Source: Hyphomicrobium_A sp965243865 (GTDB lineage: Bacteria; Pseudomonadota; Alphaproteobacteria; Rhizobiales; Hyphomicrobiaceae). Taken from it: DNA of 64,000 nt. The notes below the pieces were generated by a model. The model worked only from the letters and a program-made list of their open reading frames with translations. It did no database searches and was not told the origin of the DNA. The stretch covers positions 620,001 through 684,000 of the forward strand of contig NZ_OZ251603.1 in assembly GCF_965243865.1 (NCBI RefSeq). The letters are read 5' to 3'. This document shows, piece by piece, positions 35,239 through 44,437 of this stretch. Numbering within the stretch: the first letter of the stretch is position 1; the number at the start of each line of letters is the position of its first letter. The translations under genes and the position numbers were made by a program.

Positions 35239-36153
35239 ATGGAATATTTCGTCCAGCAGTTGATCAACGGTCTATCACTCGGCTCGATCTACGGGCTCAT
35301 CGCCATCGGCTACACGATGGTGTTCGGCATCATCGGCATGGTGAACTTCGCCCACGGCGACGTCTTCATGGTGTCCGCCTTCATCGCCCTCATTCTTTTC
35401 CTGATCCTCACCCAGGTGCTCGGCGTCACCGCCCTTGGTTTTGCTCTTCTCATTGTGCTGGTGCTGGGCATGCTTCTCACCGCGCTGTGGAGCTGGGTGA
35501 TCGAGCGCGTCGCCTACCGACCGCTGGCCGGATCATTCCGCTTGGCGCCGCTCATCTCTGCCATCGGCATGTCGATCTTTCTTTCCAACTTCGTGCAAGT
35601 TGCCCAGGGCCCGCGCAACAAGCCCGTCCCCCCGATGTTGAACGATACGATCGAGATCCCCATCGGCAGCGGCTACGCCACCATCTCCGAAAAGCAGTTC
35701 CTCATCTTCGCCGTCACCGCCATCCTCCTCGTCGCCTTTTGGGCGCTGGTACAGAAGACGAAACTCGGACGCGCTCAGCGCGCCTGTGAGCAGGACCGCC
35801 GCATGGCCGCACTGCTCGGGATTGACGTCAACCGCACTGTGTCGCTCACCTTTGTCATCGGCGGTGCGCTGGCCGCCGTCGCCGGCATGATGTTCATGAC
35901 CTACTACGGTGTGGTCAATTTCTCCGACGGCTTCACCCCGGGCGTCAAAGCCTTCACCGCGGCCGTTCTCGGCGGCATCGGCTCGATTCCTGGAGCCGTT
36001 ATTGGCGGCCTGCTCATCGGTCTCATCGAGACCATGTGGTCGGCCTACTTCTCTATCGATTATAAAGACGTCGCCGCGTTCTCGATTCTCGCCATCGTGC
36101 TAATTTTCATGCCCTCCGGCTTGCTTGGGCGCCCCGACGTCGAAAAGGTTTGA
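35239..36153 (+). CDS. livH: branched-chain amino acid ABC transporter permease LivH
   Basis: 304 residues with about eight membrane helices. The N-terminus FVQQLINGLSLGSIYGLIAIGYTMVFGIIGMVNFAHGD is the LivH signature; GVVNFSDGFTPGVKAFTAAVLGGIGSIPGAVIGG is the conserved C-terminal coupling block. It forms the inner membrane channel with LivM. An operon of five further genes follows in the same direction with minimal spacing. Confidence 0.93.
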   Translation: MEYFVQQLINGLSLGSIYGLIAIGYTMVFGIIGMVNFAHGDVFMVSAFIALILFLILTQVLGVTALGFALLIVLVLGMLLTALWSWVIERVAYRPLAGSFRLAPLISAIGMSIFLSNFVQVAQGPRNKPVPPMLNDTIEIPIGSGYATISEKQFLIFAVTAILLVAFWALVQKTKLGRAQRACEQDRRMAALLGIDVNRTVSLTFVIGGALAAVAGMMFMTYYGVVNFSDGFTPGVKAFTAAVLGGIGSIPGAVIGGLLIGLIETMWSAYFSIDYKDVAAFSILAIVLIFMPSGLLGRPDVEKV

Positions 36154-36156
36154 TCT

Positions 36157-37563
36157 ATGACTTCTGGCAGCCAAGGCGGGCTGCCGCCCGCATCGCACTC
36201 CATGCAGGCTATTCTGAAGGATGCCGCGATCTGGGCGCTCGTGACGCTCGGCCTGTGCTTCCCGATTGTCGCCTTCCGCACCGATCGCGACCTGTCGCTG
36301 CAAACGTCGATCGACCCTCGCCCGTGGCTCGTCCTGTTCACCGTTCTGACGGTCTTCGTCGGCCGGCTTCTCTGGCGACTCTACGCACACCCCAAACGGC
36401 CCAGGCGCGTTCTTTTTCCGCCCCTCGACCTCTCCGATCACCACAAGATCTGGGCACCGCGTATCGGCCTTGGCTTGCTTTTACTTTTTCCCTGTATCAC
36501 CCTGCTGATCACCGGTCAGGGCGGCGCCATCAAGTGGATCGACAATTTCGGCGTCCAGATCCTCATCTACATAATGCTGGCCTGGGGTCTCAATATCGTC
36601 GTCGGCCTCGCCGGCCTGCTAGATCTCGGGTACGTCGCCTTCTACGCCGTCGGTGCCTACACCTACGCCATCATCGCCGCCTATGTGATCCCCGCGACGA
36701 TTCCGGTGCTCGGCCCCTGGGCGTTCTGGATCTGCCTGCCGCTTGCTGGCGTCCTCGCCGCGTTCTGGGGCATGCTGCTCGGCTTTCCCGTGCTGCGCCT
36801 GCGCGGCGACTATCTCGCTATCGTCACGCTGGCCTTCGGCGAGATCATCCGCCTCGTACTCATCAACTGGGTCGCGCTGACCAACGGCAACGCCGGCATC
36901 CAGACGCCGCGTATCACCTTCTTCGGCCTGCCGTTCACCTCGCGCACCGGCGAAACCACTTTCGCCGATGTCATATCGCTGCCCGGCACATCCGCCGTGC
37001 ACCGGTCGGTGTTCCTCTATTATGTGATCTTAGCGCTCGCGCTGCTCGTCGCCTTCGTCACCCAGCGCATGCGGCGCCTTCCCATCGGCCGCGCCTGGGA
37101 AGCATTGCGCGAAGATGAGATCGCCTGCCGCTCCCTCGGCATCAACACCGTCAACACCAAGCTGACTGCCTTCGCCATGGGCGCGATGTTCGGCGGCCTT
37201 GCCGGTGCGTTCTTTGGCGCGCGCCAGGGCTTCGTCAATCCGCGCTCGTTCGAGTTCATGGAATCCGCAACGATCCTCGCCATCGTCGTGCTCGGCGGTA
37301 TGGGCTCGCTATTCGGCGTCGCCGTTGCCGCCGTCGTCGTCATCGGCGGCATTGAGCTGCTGCGCGAGCTCGACTGGCTGAAGGCGATCTTCGGCCCGAG
37401 CTTCGATCCGGCCCAGTACCGCATGCTGATCTTCGGCCTCGCCATGGTGCTGGTGATGATCTGGCGCCCGCGCGGCCTCATCGCCTCGCGCGAGCCATCG
37501 ATCACCCTAAACGAGGATGCCAAGGCAATCTCCGGCGCGCATGTGCAGGAGGGCCACGGCTGA
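36157..37563 (+). CDS. livM: branched-chain amino acid ABC transporter permease LivM
   Basis: 468 residues. The core (from about residue 120) has GLNIVVGLAGLLDLGYVAFYAVGAYTYA and RAWEALREDEIACRSLGIN, the LivM signature and EAA-like loop. The N-terminal 120 residues add two or three membrane helices not found in short LivM proteins; such long forms are common in this bacterial group. Start ATG 36157 is 3 bases after livH; the stop overlaps the livG start. Confidence 0.92.
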   Translation: MTSGSQGGLPPASHSMQAILKDAAIWALVTLGLCFPIVAFRTDRDLSLQTSIDPRPWLVLFTVLTVFVGRLLWRLYAHPKRPRRVLFPPLDLSDHHKIWAPRIGLGLLLLFPCITLLITGQGGAIKWIDNFGVQILIYIMLAWGLNIVVGLAGLLDLGYVAFYAVGAYTYAIIAAYVIPATIPVLGPWAFWICLPLAGVLAAFWGMLLGFPVLRLRGDYLAIVTLAFGEIIRLVLINWVALTNGNAGIQTPRITFFGLPFTSRTGETTFADVISLPGTSAVHRSVFLYYVILALALLVAFVTQRMRRLPIGRAWEALREDEIACRSLGINTVNTKLTAFAMGAMFGGLAGAFFGARQGFVNPRSFEFMESATILAIVVLGGMGSLFGVAVAAVVVIGGIELLRELDWLKAIFGPSFDPAQYRMLIFGLAMVLVMIWRPRGLIASREPSITLNEDAKAISGAHVQEGHG

Positions 37564-38480
37564 TGCGCTGGCTCCGCGACCCTCTGCTCATCGTCGAAGG
37601 GCTCACCATGCGCTTCGGCGGTCTCATTGCCGTTCGCGATCTGTCTTTCTCTGTCGGCCGCGGCGACATCACCTCACTGATCGGTCCCAACGGCGCAGGC
37701 AAGACCACCGTCTTCAACTGCATCACCGGCTTCTACAAACCGACGAGCGGCCTGATCGTACTATCCACAGACGGTCCCATCGAACCCAGTGCCGTCGCCG
37801 CGCTGACCGATTCCAGCCACCGCTACGTCACTCGCGAGAACCACAGCCGCAGCGGGCTCTTCCTGCTCGAGCGTATGCCCGACTTCGAGATTGCCAAGCG
37901 CGCGCGCGTTGCTCGCACCTTCCAGAACATCCGCCTCTTCTCCGGCATGACGGTGCTCGAAAACCTCATCGTCGCGCAGCACAACCCGCTGATGCACGCG
38001 TCCGGCTGGTCGCTGCTCGGCCTCTTCGGCGCCGACAGCTACAAAGCCGCGCAAGCAGCAGCCGTCGATGTCGCGCGCTACTGGCTGGACCGCATCGGCC
38101 TTTTGCACCGCGCCGACGACGCCGCCGGCGCGCTCCCCTATGGCGATCAGCGCCGTCTCGAAATCGCGCGCGCCATGTGCACCGACCCTGTCCTGCTCTG
38201 CCTCGACGAGCCCGCCGCCGGCCTCAACCCACGCGAAAGCCTCGCCCTCAACGAGCTGCTGCGCACCATCCGCGATGAGCACGCAACGTCCATCCTGCTC
38301 ATCGAACACGACATGTCGGTGGTGATGGAAATTTCCGACCACGTCATCGTGCTGGAGTACGGCGTCAAAATTTCCGACGGCACCCCGCAGAGCGTGAAGG
38401 CCGACCCTAAGGTCATCGCCGCCTACCTCGGCGTCGAGGACGACGAAGTCGCCGAAGCGGAAGCTGAGGTCGGCCTATGA
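37563..38480 (+). CDS. livG: branched-chain amino acid ABC transporter ATPase LivG
   Basis: 305 residues. Walker A IGPNGAGKTTVFN, signature region LPYGDQRRLEIARAM, Walker B VLLCLDEPAAGLN and the switch His (LLIEHDMSVVM) are intact. Between Walker A and the conserved ARTFQNIRLF there are some 27 more residues than usual (around SHRYVTRENHSRSG), an insertion near the nucleotide domain surface. It hydrolyses ATP as a heterodimer with LivF. Its stop overlaps livF by 4 bases. Confidence 0.92.
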   Translation: MRWLRDPLLIVEGLTMRFGGLIAVRDLSFSVGRGDITSLIGPNGAGKTTVFNCITGFYKPTSGLIVLSTDGPIEPSAVAALTDSSHRYVTRENHSRSGLFLLERMPDFEIAKRARVARTFQNIRLFSGMTVLENLIVAQHNPLMHASGWSLLGLFGADSYKAAQAAAVDVARYWLDRIGLLHRADDAAGALPYGDQRRLEIARAMCTDPVLLCLDEPAAGLNPRESLALNELLRTIRDEHATSILLIEHDMSVVMEISDHVIVLEYGVKISDGTPQSVKADPKVIAAYLGVEDDEVAEAEAEVGL

Positions 38481-39211
38481 CGAGCGCCCCCGCCCTCTTG
38501 TCCCTGCGCGGCATCACCGCCCGCTACGGCAGCATCACCGCTCTGCACGGCGTCGACGTCGATGTCCCCCAAGGCGAGATCGTCACGCTCATCGGAGCAA
38601 ACGGCGCCGGCAAGTCGACGCTGATGATGACCATCTTCGGCAACCCGCGGGCAGCTTCAGGCAGCATCGTCTTCAACGGCCGCGACATCACCCAGATGCC
38701 GACGCACGAAATCGCCCGCCTCGGTCTCGCCCAGTCGCCTGAAGGCCGTCGCATCTTCGGTCGCATGACCGTCGAGGAAAATCTCCGTCTCGGCGCCGAG
38801 TTCACCGGTGGCGACCACGACTATGAAACCGAGCTGGCGCGCGTCACCGCCATCTTCCCGCGTCTCAAAGAACGCATGCATCAGCGCGGCGGCACGCTAT
38901 CGGGCGGCGAGCAACAGATGCTCGCCATCGCCCGCGCGCTGATGAGCCGGCCGAAGCTGCTCTTGCTCGACGAACCATCGCTCGGCCTCGCCCCGCTCAT
39001 CGTCAAGCAGATCTTCAAGGTGATCGCCGAGCTCAACGCCCGCGAGGGCCTCACCGTCTTCCTCGTCGAGCAGAACGCCTTTCATGCGCTCCGCTTGGCG
39101 CACCGCGCCTACGTCATGGTCAACGGCCGCATCACCTTGAGCGGAACGGGTCAGGAGCTTCTGGCGAGCCCCGAGGTGCGTGCCGCGTACCTTGAGGGCG
39201 GACGTCACTAG
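38477..39211 (+). CDS. livF: branched-chain amino acid ABC transporter ATPase LivF
   Basis: 244 residues, the usual LivF size, with Walker A IGANGAGKSTLMM, the family block LAQSPEGRRIFGRMTVEENL, signature LSGGEQQMLAIARAL, Walker B LLLLDEPSLGLAP and the switch His region replaced by VEQNAFHAL, normal for LivF. It pairs with LivG. ATG 38477 overlaps the livG stop (ATGA). Confidence 0.93.
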   Translation: MTSAPALLSLRGITARYGSITALHGVDVDVPQGEIVTLIGANGAGKSTLMMTIFGNPRAASGSIVFNGRDITQMPTHEIARLGLAQSPEGRRIFGRMTVEENLRLGAEFTGGDHDYETELARVTAIFPRLKERMHQRGGTLSGGEQQMLAIARALMSRPKLLLLDEPSLGLAPLIVKQIFKVIAELNAREGLTVFLVEQNAFHALRLAHRAYVMVNGRITLSGTGQELLASPEVRAAYLEGGRH

Positions 39212-39226
39212 GAGAAGCAGAACGCG

Positions 39227-39595
39227 ATGGGCTTTTACGAGACTGGCGACAATGGACTTTGGATCTTTCTGCTCATCACCGTCCTGATCGGAGGGGCGGC
39301 GGCGCACGCTGCAGGGTCCGCCATCGCCTCCACTTGGCGTCCCACCTGGCAGGTGTTCACATCGGCTTTTCTGCTCACCTGCGCCGTCCGCTTCCTCCAC
39401 TACGCGCTGTTCCAAGAGCCTCTGCTCTCGCTGCGCAACTTCATCGTCGACTACATCGTCGTCGCAACGGCGTGCGCTTGGGGCTTTCGCATGACCCGCG
39501 TGCGCCAGATGATTGAGCAATATCCGTGGGCTTACGAGCGCGCTGGATTTTTCTGGTGGCGACGCAAAGGCACTTCCCCTCGACCGCGGGGATGA
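39227..39595 (+). CDS. DUF6867-type small membrane protein
   Basis: 122 residues with two or three hydrophobic helices (IFLLITVLIGGAAAHAAGSAI; TSAFLLTCAVRFLHYALF; IVDYIVVATACAWGF) and an aromatic, basic tail (WWRRK). Small membrane proteins like this lie between livF and the binding protein in many Hyphomicrobiales; a role in the transporter is plausible but unknown. ATG 39227 follows AGGAGA, 15 bases after livF. Confidence 0.7.
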   Translation: MGFYETGDNGLWIFLLITVLIGGAAAHAAGSAIASTWRPTWQVFTSAFLLTCAVRFLHYALFQEPLLSLRNFIVDYIVVATACAWGFRMTRVRQMIEQYPWAYERAGFFWWRRKGTSPRPRG

Positions 39596-39680
39596 CATTT
39601 CCCATAATTCGGACAAACATGCCGCACTTCTTGTCCGCGAGCTTCCTTCCCCCGTCCGCCGTTCACCCCGAGAGGTTCTA

Positions 39681-40805
39681 ATGAAACCAGCAACAGCTTT
39701 CGCAGCCTTGGCGATCGCCATCACCGCCCTTGTCGCCGGCTGCGATAGCGGACCCGAAAAGCTGAAATTCGGCGTTGCTGGTCCCATGACCGGTACCGAT
39801 GCAGCCTTCGGCACTCAGCTCAAGAACGGAGCCGAACAGGCCGTGGCGGATATCAACGCCGCCGGCGGCATCAATGGACAGCAGGTCGAGCTTCTCGTTG
39901 GCGATGACGCGGCCGACCCACGCCAGGGCGTCTCCGTCGCTAACAACTTCCTCGGCGAGGGCGTCCGTTTCGTCATCGGCCACTTCAACTCGGGCGTCAC
40001 CATTCCGGCATCTGAGGTCTACGTCGAGAATGGCATGCTGATGATCACGCCGGGCTCCACCAACCCGGTCGTCACCGAGCGGAACATGTGGAACGTGTTC
40101 CGCACTTGCGGCCGCGACGACCAGCAGGGCGCCGTTGCCGGCAACTACATCGCCCAGAACTTCAAGGATAAGAAGGTCGCCATCCTCGACGACAAGACGC
40201 CTTACGGCCAGGGCCTCGCCAACGAGACTCGTAAAGCCATGCAGGCCGGCGGCGTCTCCGAAGCGCTGTCTGAAAGCGTCAGCGCCAACGAGAAGGATTT
40301 CAGCGCCCTCGTCTCCAAGCTGAAGAACGCGGGCATCGATCTGGTCTACTGGGGTGGCGTCCACACCGCTGGCGGCCTCATCCTCCGTCAGATGCGCGAA
40401 GGCGGCGTCAACGCCGTCTTCATGTCGGGCGACGGCATCGCCAGCGACGAATTCGCTGCCATCGCCGGCCCCGCCGCCGAGGGCGTGTTGATGACCTTCG
40501 GACCCGACCCGCAGAAGCGCCCCGAGGCCAAAGAGGTCATCGAGCGTTTCGAAGCGCGCGAATATAAGCCCGAGGCCTATACCCTCTACAGTTACGCCGC
40601 CGTGCAGATTCTGAAGCAGGCCATCGAGGCAACCAAGTCCGTCGATCCCAAGACGGTCGCTGCCTACATGCGCACGGGCGTACCCTTCAACACCGTCATC
40701 GGCGATCTCGCCTTCGACGAGAAGGGCGACATAAAGCAGGTGGGCTATGTGCTCTACACCTGGGTCAAGCAGCCCGATGGGCGCCTCACCTACGTCCAGA
40801 ACTGA
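39681..40805 (+). CDS. branched-chain amino acid-binding lipoprotein (LivK/LivJ-like)
   Basis: 374 residues. An N-terminal lipobox LVAGCD near residue 20 indicates a lipid anchor rather than a free periplasmic protein. The mature part is a type I periplasmic binding fold: FGVAGPMTGTDAAFGTQLKNGAEQAV at the front, MLMITPGSTNPVV with ligand-contact Ser/Thr, and YAAVQILKQAIE late. It delivers leucine, isoleucine, valine or related ligands to LivHM. ATG 39681 follows GAGAGG. A hairpin after the stop ends the operon. Confidence 0.88.
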   Translation: MKPATAFAALAIAITALVAGCDSGPEKLKFGVAGPMTGTDAAFGTQLKNGAEQAVADINAAGGINGQQVELLVGDDAADPRQGVSVANNFLGEGVRFVIGHFNSGVTIPASEVYVENGMLMITPGSTNPVVTERNMWNVFRTCGRDDQQGAVAGNYIAQNFKDKKVAILDDKTPYGQGLANETRKAMQAGGVSEALSESVSANEKDFSALVSKLKNAGIDLVYWGGVHTAGGLILRQMREGGVNAVFMSGDGIASDEFAAIAGPAAEGVLMTFGPDPQKRPEAKEVIERFEAREYKPEAYTLYSYAAVQILKQAIEATKSVDPKTVAAYMRTGVPFNTVIGDLAFDEKGDIKQVGYVLYTWVKQPDGRLTYVQN

Positions 40806-40839
40806 CGCGCACAACGCGTCCTCGACCAGACAAAACAAA

Positions 40840-40864
40840 AGCGCCGGGGTATGACCTCGGCGCT
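40840..40864. terminator. hairpin at the end of the liv operon
   Basis: AGCGCCGGGGT and ACCTCGGCGCT pair with one G-T around a three-base loop, 35 bases after the liv stop. It is flanked by AAAACAAAA on the left and AATTCATTT on the right, so it may serve both converging transcripts. Confidence 0.6.
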
Positions 40865-40959
40865 AATTCATTTCGAAACTTCTCTTGTCCGCCTATGCGC
40901 GACATTGCTGGTCGCGTCTTATTCTTGAGCTTCAGGCGAAGCCCCCGGCGGCCGAATTA

Positions 40960-41160
40960 TCAGTCGCGGCCCTGCGAAGCAGCCAGGCACTCAGCAACAA
41001 GCTGCCGCTCGATGAGCACTAGATCGTCCGGCACCTTGATGCCGGCCTGACGATAACCACGAATCTTAGCCTGCACCTTCGCATAGCCCTCACGCGGATC
41101 GTCCGTTTGCTCCAGCTCGGAATTGAGCTGCGCGATCTCACCTTGCATTTGGTTAGACAT
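40960..41160 (-). CDS. small conserved hypothetical protein
   Basis: 66 residues, soluble and helical: IAQLNSELEQTDDPREGYAKVQAKIRGYRQAG followed by PDDLVLIERQLVAECLAAS. Probably a short coiled-coil hairpin. AAAGG precedes ATG 41160 at a usual distance. Convergent with the liv operon. No function is known to me. Confidence 0.6.
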   Translation of the reverse strand: MSNQMQGEIAQLNSELEQTDDPREGYAKVQAKIRGYRQAGIKVPDDLVLIERQLVAECLAASQGRD

Positions 41161-41598
41161 TACGCGGCCTTTGCCCTCGTTGTTTTCCTACCTTCTTGCG
41201 CCCGGTCAAATCCCGGTCGAGGCATCCTGGTTATAGGAGTCTACGCGATGCCTCTAAGTAACTTTTCGTTTCACTCCCACACCTTCAAGAGTAGAGCCGT
41301 GATTTCGAACGCTAACGTGACAATCTGTCCACAGTGTCGACTACCGCGGCGCAGCGTTACGAGAATGTAATTGTGGCGCATGCTTGACGTTGCTGGAACA
41401 CGGCAACAACAACGGAAGTAATTCTTGGGTGCGTTGCAGCAATATCGCGGCACTGTGGGCTTTGTGCCCGCTTGGACTTCGCTAAACTGCAACAAACAAG
41501 TATTCCAGCAGATACCCATCATTAGTCTTCCGATTGAAGACCAGGGCCGGTGTCTGCTACGGGTCCGCTCTCCTTTCTCTCCCCCGTGAGGCCCAAGA
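41161..41598. other. intergenic region upstream of purB
   Basis: 438 bases, relatively AT-rich for this genome, between divergent genes, so it should contain both promoters and the purB leader. A minus-strand frame at 41271-41522 is Cys/Leu-rich without a family or ribosome site. No clear riboswitch was seen. Confidence 0.4.
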
Positions 41599-42906
41599 AT
41601 GATTCCGCGCTACAGCCGCCCCGAGATGGTTTCGATCTGGGACGCTGAAACCCGCTTCCGCATCTGGTTCGAGATCGAGGCTCACGCCGCCACGGCAATG
41701 GCCGAGCTCGGGGTGATCCCGCACCACGCCGCCAAGAAGATCTGGGACAAGGGCCGCCACGCGAAGTTCGACATCGAGCGCATCGACGAAATCGAACGCG
41801 AGACCAAGCACGACGTCATCGCCTTCCTCACCCACCTCGCCGAAATCGTCGGTCCCGAAGCGCGCTTCGTGCACCAGGGCATGACCTCGTCCGACGTGCT
41901 CGATACCTGCCTCAACGTGCAGATGAAGCGCGCCGCCGACCTGTTGATCGCCGATGTCGATGCCCTGCTCGCCGCATTGAAGCGCCGCGCCCTTGAGCAC
42001 AAGACGACACCGAGCATCGGCCGCAGCCACGGCATACATGCCGAGCCCGTCACGTTCGGCCTGAAGCTCGCCTACGCCTACGCCGAGTTCGACCGCGCAC
42101 GCCAGCGCCTCATCGCCGCCCGCGACGAGATCTCGACCTGCGCCCTCTCCGGCGCCGTTGGCACCTTCGCCAACATCGATCCGCGCATCGAGGTGTACGT
42201 CGCCGAGAAGATGGGCCTGAAGCCGGAGCCCGTCTCCACGCAGGTTATCCCGCGCGACCGCCACGCCATGTACTTCGCCACCCTTGCCGTGGTCGCTTCG
42301 TCGATGGAGCGTCTGGCCATCGAGATCCGGCATCTGCAGCGCACCGAGGTTCTGGAAGCCGAGGAGTTCTTCTCCGCCGGCCAGAAGGGCTCCTCTGCCA
42401 TGCCGCACAAGCGCAACCCGGTGCTCACCGAGAACCTCACCGGCCTCGCCCGCATGGTGCGCGCCTACGCGCTCCCCGCCATGGAGAACGTCGCCCTCTG
42501 GCACGAGCGCGACATCTCCCATTCCTCCGTCGAGCGCATGATCGGCCCCGACGCCACCGTGACGCTAGACTTTGCACTCACGCGCCTCACCGGCGTCATC
42601 GACAAGCTCGTCGTCTACCCCGAGAACATGCAGAAGAACCTCGACAAGCTCGGCGGCCTGCATAACTCGCAGCGCGTGCTGCTTGCCTTGACGCAAGCCG
42701 GCGCCTCTCGCGAGGACGCCTATCGCCTTGTCCAGCGCAACGCGATGAAGACGTGGCTCGAGGGCAAGGACTTCCTCGCCGAGCTCAAGGCCGACAAGGA
42801 CGTGACCGACAAGCTCTCCGCGGCCGAACTCGAGGCGATGTTCGACCTCGGCTACCACTTCAAGCACGTCGATACGATCTTCAACCGCGTGTTCGGCGAG
42901 GCCTGA
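41599..42906 (+). CDS. purB: adenylosuccinate lyase
   Basis: 435 residues. Cleaves SAICAR and adenylosuccinate, releasing fumarate, in purine synthesis. The fumarase/ASL signature GQKGSSAMPHKRNPV is at about residue 263, with catalytic Ser in that loop. HQGMTSSDVLDTCL and IGRSHGIHAEPVTFG carry the other active-site residues, including the general-acid His. Start ATG 41599 follows GTGAGG. It stands apart from the other pur genes by 4.8 kb. Confidence 0.96.
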   Translation: MIPRYSRPEMVSIWDAETRFRIWFEIEAHAATAMAELGVIPHHAAKKIWDKGRHAKFDIERIDEIERETKHDVIAFLTHLAEIVGPEARFVHQGMTSSDVLDTCLNVQMKRAADLLIADVDALLAALKRRALEHKTTPSIGRSHGIHAEPVTFGLKLAYAYAEFDRARQRLIAARDEISTCALSGAVGTFANIDPRIEVYVAEKMGLKPEPVSTQVIPRDRHAMYFATLAVVASSMERLAIEIRHLQRTEVLEAEEFFSAGQKGSSAMPHKRNPVLTENLTGLARMVRAYALPAMENVALWHERDISHSSVERMIGPDATVTLDFALTRLTGVIDKLVVYPENMQKNLDKLGGLHNSQRVLLALTQAGASREDAYRLVQRNAMKTWLEGKDFLAELKADKDVTDKLSAAELEAMFDLGYHFKHVDTIFNRVFGEA

Positions 42907-42917
42907 TCGCAACCCGC

Positions 42918-43889
42918 ATGAATTCCACCGCCAGCCGCGCGGTCGGCTATGCCTGCGCCGCCACCGGCGCCGCCTTCTTTTCCACCAAGGCGATTTTCGT
43001 GAAGCTCGCCTTCACGGAGCAGGTGGATGCATCGCTGATGCTCGCTTACCGGATGCTGTTTGCAACGCCCGTGTTCGTTGCCATCGGCATCTGGGCCTAC
43101 GCCCAGCGCCGCGCCAAGGGACTGCCCCCGCCTGAAGCATCGAGCGTCATCTGGGCGGTGCTCGTCGGCTTCCTCGGCTTCTATGTGGCCTCCGCCTTCG
43201 ACTTCGCCGGCCTGCAATACATCAACGCCGGGCTGGAACGGCTGGTGCTGTTCACCTACCCGCTGTTCGTGATGTTCATCGGCGCGGCCCTTTACCGCCA
43301 GCCCATCACCGCGTTTGGCATCGCTGCAGCGCTCGTCACCTACGCCGGGCTTGCGATCGTGTTCATCACCGACCTGCCGACAGGCGGCCACGACACCGTC
43401 ATCGGCATGTTGCTGGTGCTCGGCGCCGCCATCTCGTTCGCCTGGCACCAGATCCTCGCCAAGCGCTGCATCGTACCGCTCGGCCCCGTGCTCTTCACCA
43501 GCATCGCACTTTCATCAGCGGGAATCTTCTGCGTCGCCCACCATCTCATCTTCGGCGGCGGCAACTTCGCTGCCAGCCCGCGCTTCCTCTGGCTCTCGTT
43601 CGGCTGCGCCATGGTAGCGACTGTTTTGCCGACCTTCCTGATCAACGCCGGGCTCTCACGCACGTCCCCACAAGCCGTGTCGATGATCGCGACGCTCTCA
43701 CCCATCGTCACCATAGGGCTCGCCATCCAGCTCCTTGGCGAGCCGTTCACTCTGCCCGATGCGATCGGCTCCGCGCTCGTGCTTGCCGGCGTCGGCGTCT
43801 TCACCTGGGGTGACTCGCGCAGCAAGACACTCCCTACGCCACCCGATCCCGAGGTCGACTCCGCCGCAGCGGAAATCCGGCCGACCTAG
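42918..43889 (+). CDS. EamA/DMT family exporter
   Basis: 323 residues with ten predicted membrane helices in two EamA repeats. The first starts AVGYACAATGAAFFSTKAIFVKLAF; the second repeats the pattern around GMLLVLGAAISFAWHQILAKR and ends SALVLAGVGVFTWGD. Such proteins export amino acids or other small metabolites; the substrate is unknown. ATG 42918 is 11 bases after purB, so it may be co-transcribed. The longer frame upstream is within purB and is rejected. Confidence 0.85.
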   Translation: MNSTASRAVGYACAATGAAFFSTKAIFVKLAFTEQVDASLMLAYRMLFATPVFVAIGIWAYAQRRAKGLPPPEASSVIWAVLVGFLGFYVASAFDFAGLQYINAGLERLVLFTYPLFVMFIGAALYRQPITAFGIAAALVTYAGLAIVFITDLPTGGHDTVIGMLLVLGAAISFAWHQILAKRCIVPLGPVLFTSIALSSAGIFCVAHHLIFGGGNFAASPRFLWLSFGCAMVATVLPTFLINAGLSRTSPQAVSMIATLSPIVTIGLAIQLLGEPFTLPDAIGSALVLAGVGVFTWGDSRSKTLPTPPDPEVDSAAAEIRPT

Positions 43890-44332
43890 CGCCCCCCGCA
43901 CAAGCTCTCACAGGGCACCCCATCCTTATCGCGATCGAGCGCGCGCACCCCGCACGTCGTCAGATAGAACCGCGCTTCCGCACAGCTCTGCATCTCGCCG
44001 CACTTGCGCTTGCCCGCGCATATGAATGACTGCGTCTCCTCCGCCCCGTCAGGCACGCCATCGCTCTTGGGGAGCGGGGCCGTCATCCCCGGCAGCGTCG
44101 GCCCGCGGCGGCGCAGGTATTCATCCATCGTCTTCCCGCACACGTTCTCGCATGGGATGCCGTCGTTATCGGCGTCCCGCGCGCCTTCGCCACAAGCCGA
44201 CAGATGATAATAGGCTTCCGCGCAGTTCATCATTTGACCGCACAGCTTCTCGGCGCAATCAAACGCGTGCGCCGGCATCACCACCACAAGGCTCAGCAAG
44301 AGAACGGCAATGCGTGTGGCGTGTGGAGGCAT
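43886..44332 (-). CDS. secreted protein with two Excalibur repeats
   Basis: 148 residues. A signal peptide (RIAVLLLSLVVVMPAHA) is followed by two copies of an Excalibur-type calcium-binding motif: CAEAYYHLSACGEGARDADNDGIPCE and CAEARFYLTTCGVRALDRDKDGVPCE, each a DxDxDGxxC loop with paired Cys (shown here in part). They are joined by a Pro-rich linker. Known Excalibur domains bind Ca2+ at the cell surface. ATG 44332 is used because the signal peptide starts there, though the frame extends upstream. The last bases overlap the convergent EamA gene. Confidence 0.75.
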   Translation of the reverse strand: MPPHATRIAVLLLSLVVVMPAHAFDCAEKLCGQMMNCAEAYYHLSACGEGARDADNDGIPCENVCGKTMDEYLRRRGPTLPGMTAPLPKSDGVPDGAEETQSFICAGKRKCGEMQSCAEARFYLTTCGVRALDRDKDGVPCESLCGGR

Positions 44333-44437
44333 GGCGCGAGCTGCGGATGCGGAAAGCACCATAGGTAACAGCGAACCGCGACGAAGCATGCGATCCATTA
44401 GCGGTTTTGGTTTAATCTGCCGCTCCGGGGACCAGCC

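Noticed and set aside
41557..42522. Minus-strand frame of 321 codons opposite purB
   Set aside because: Shadow frame with Gly/Val/Asp-rich low-information translation; purB is certain.
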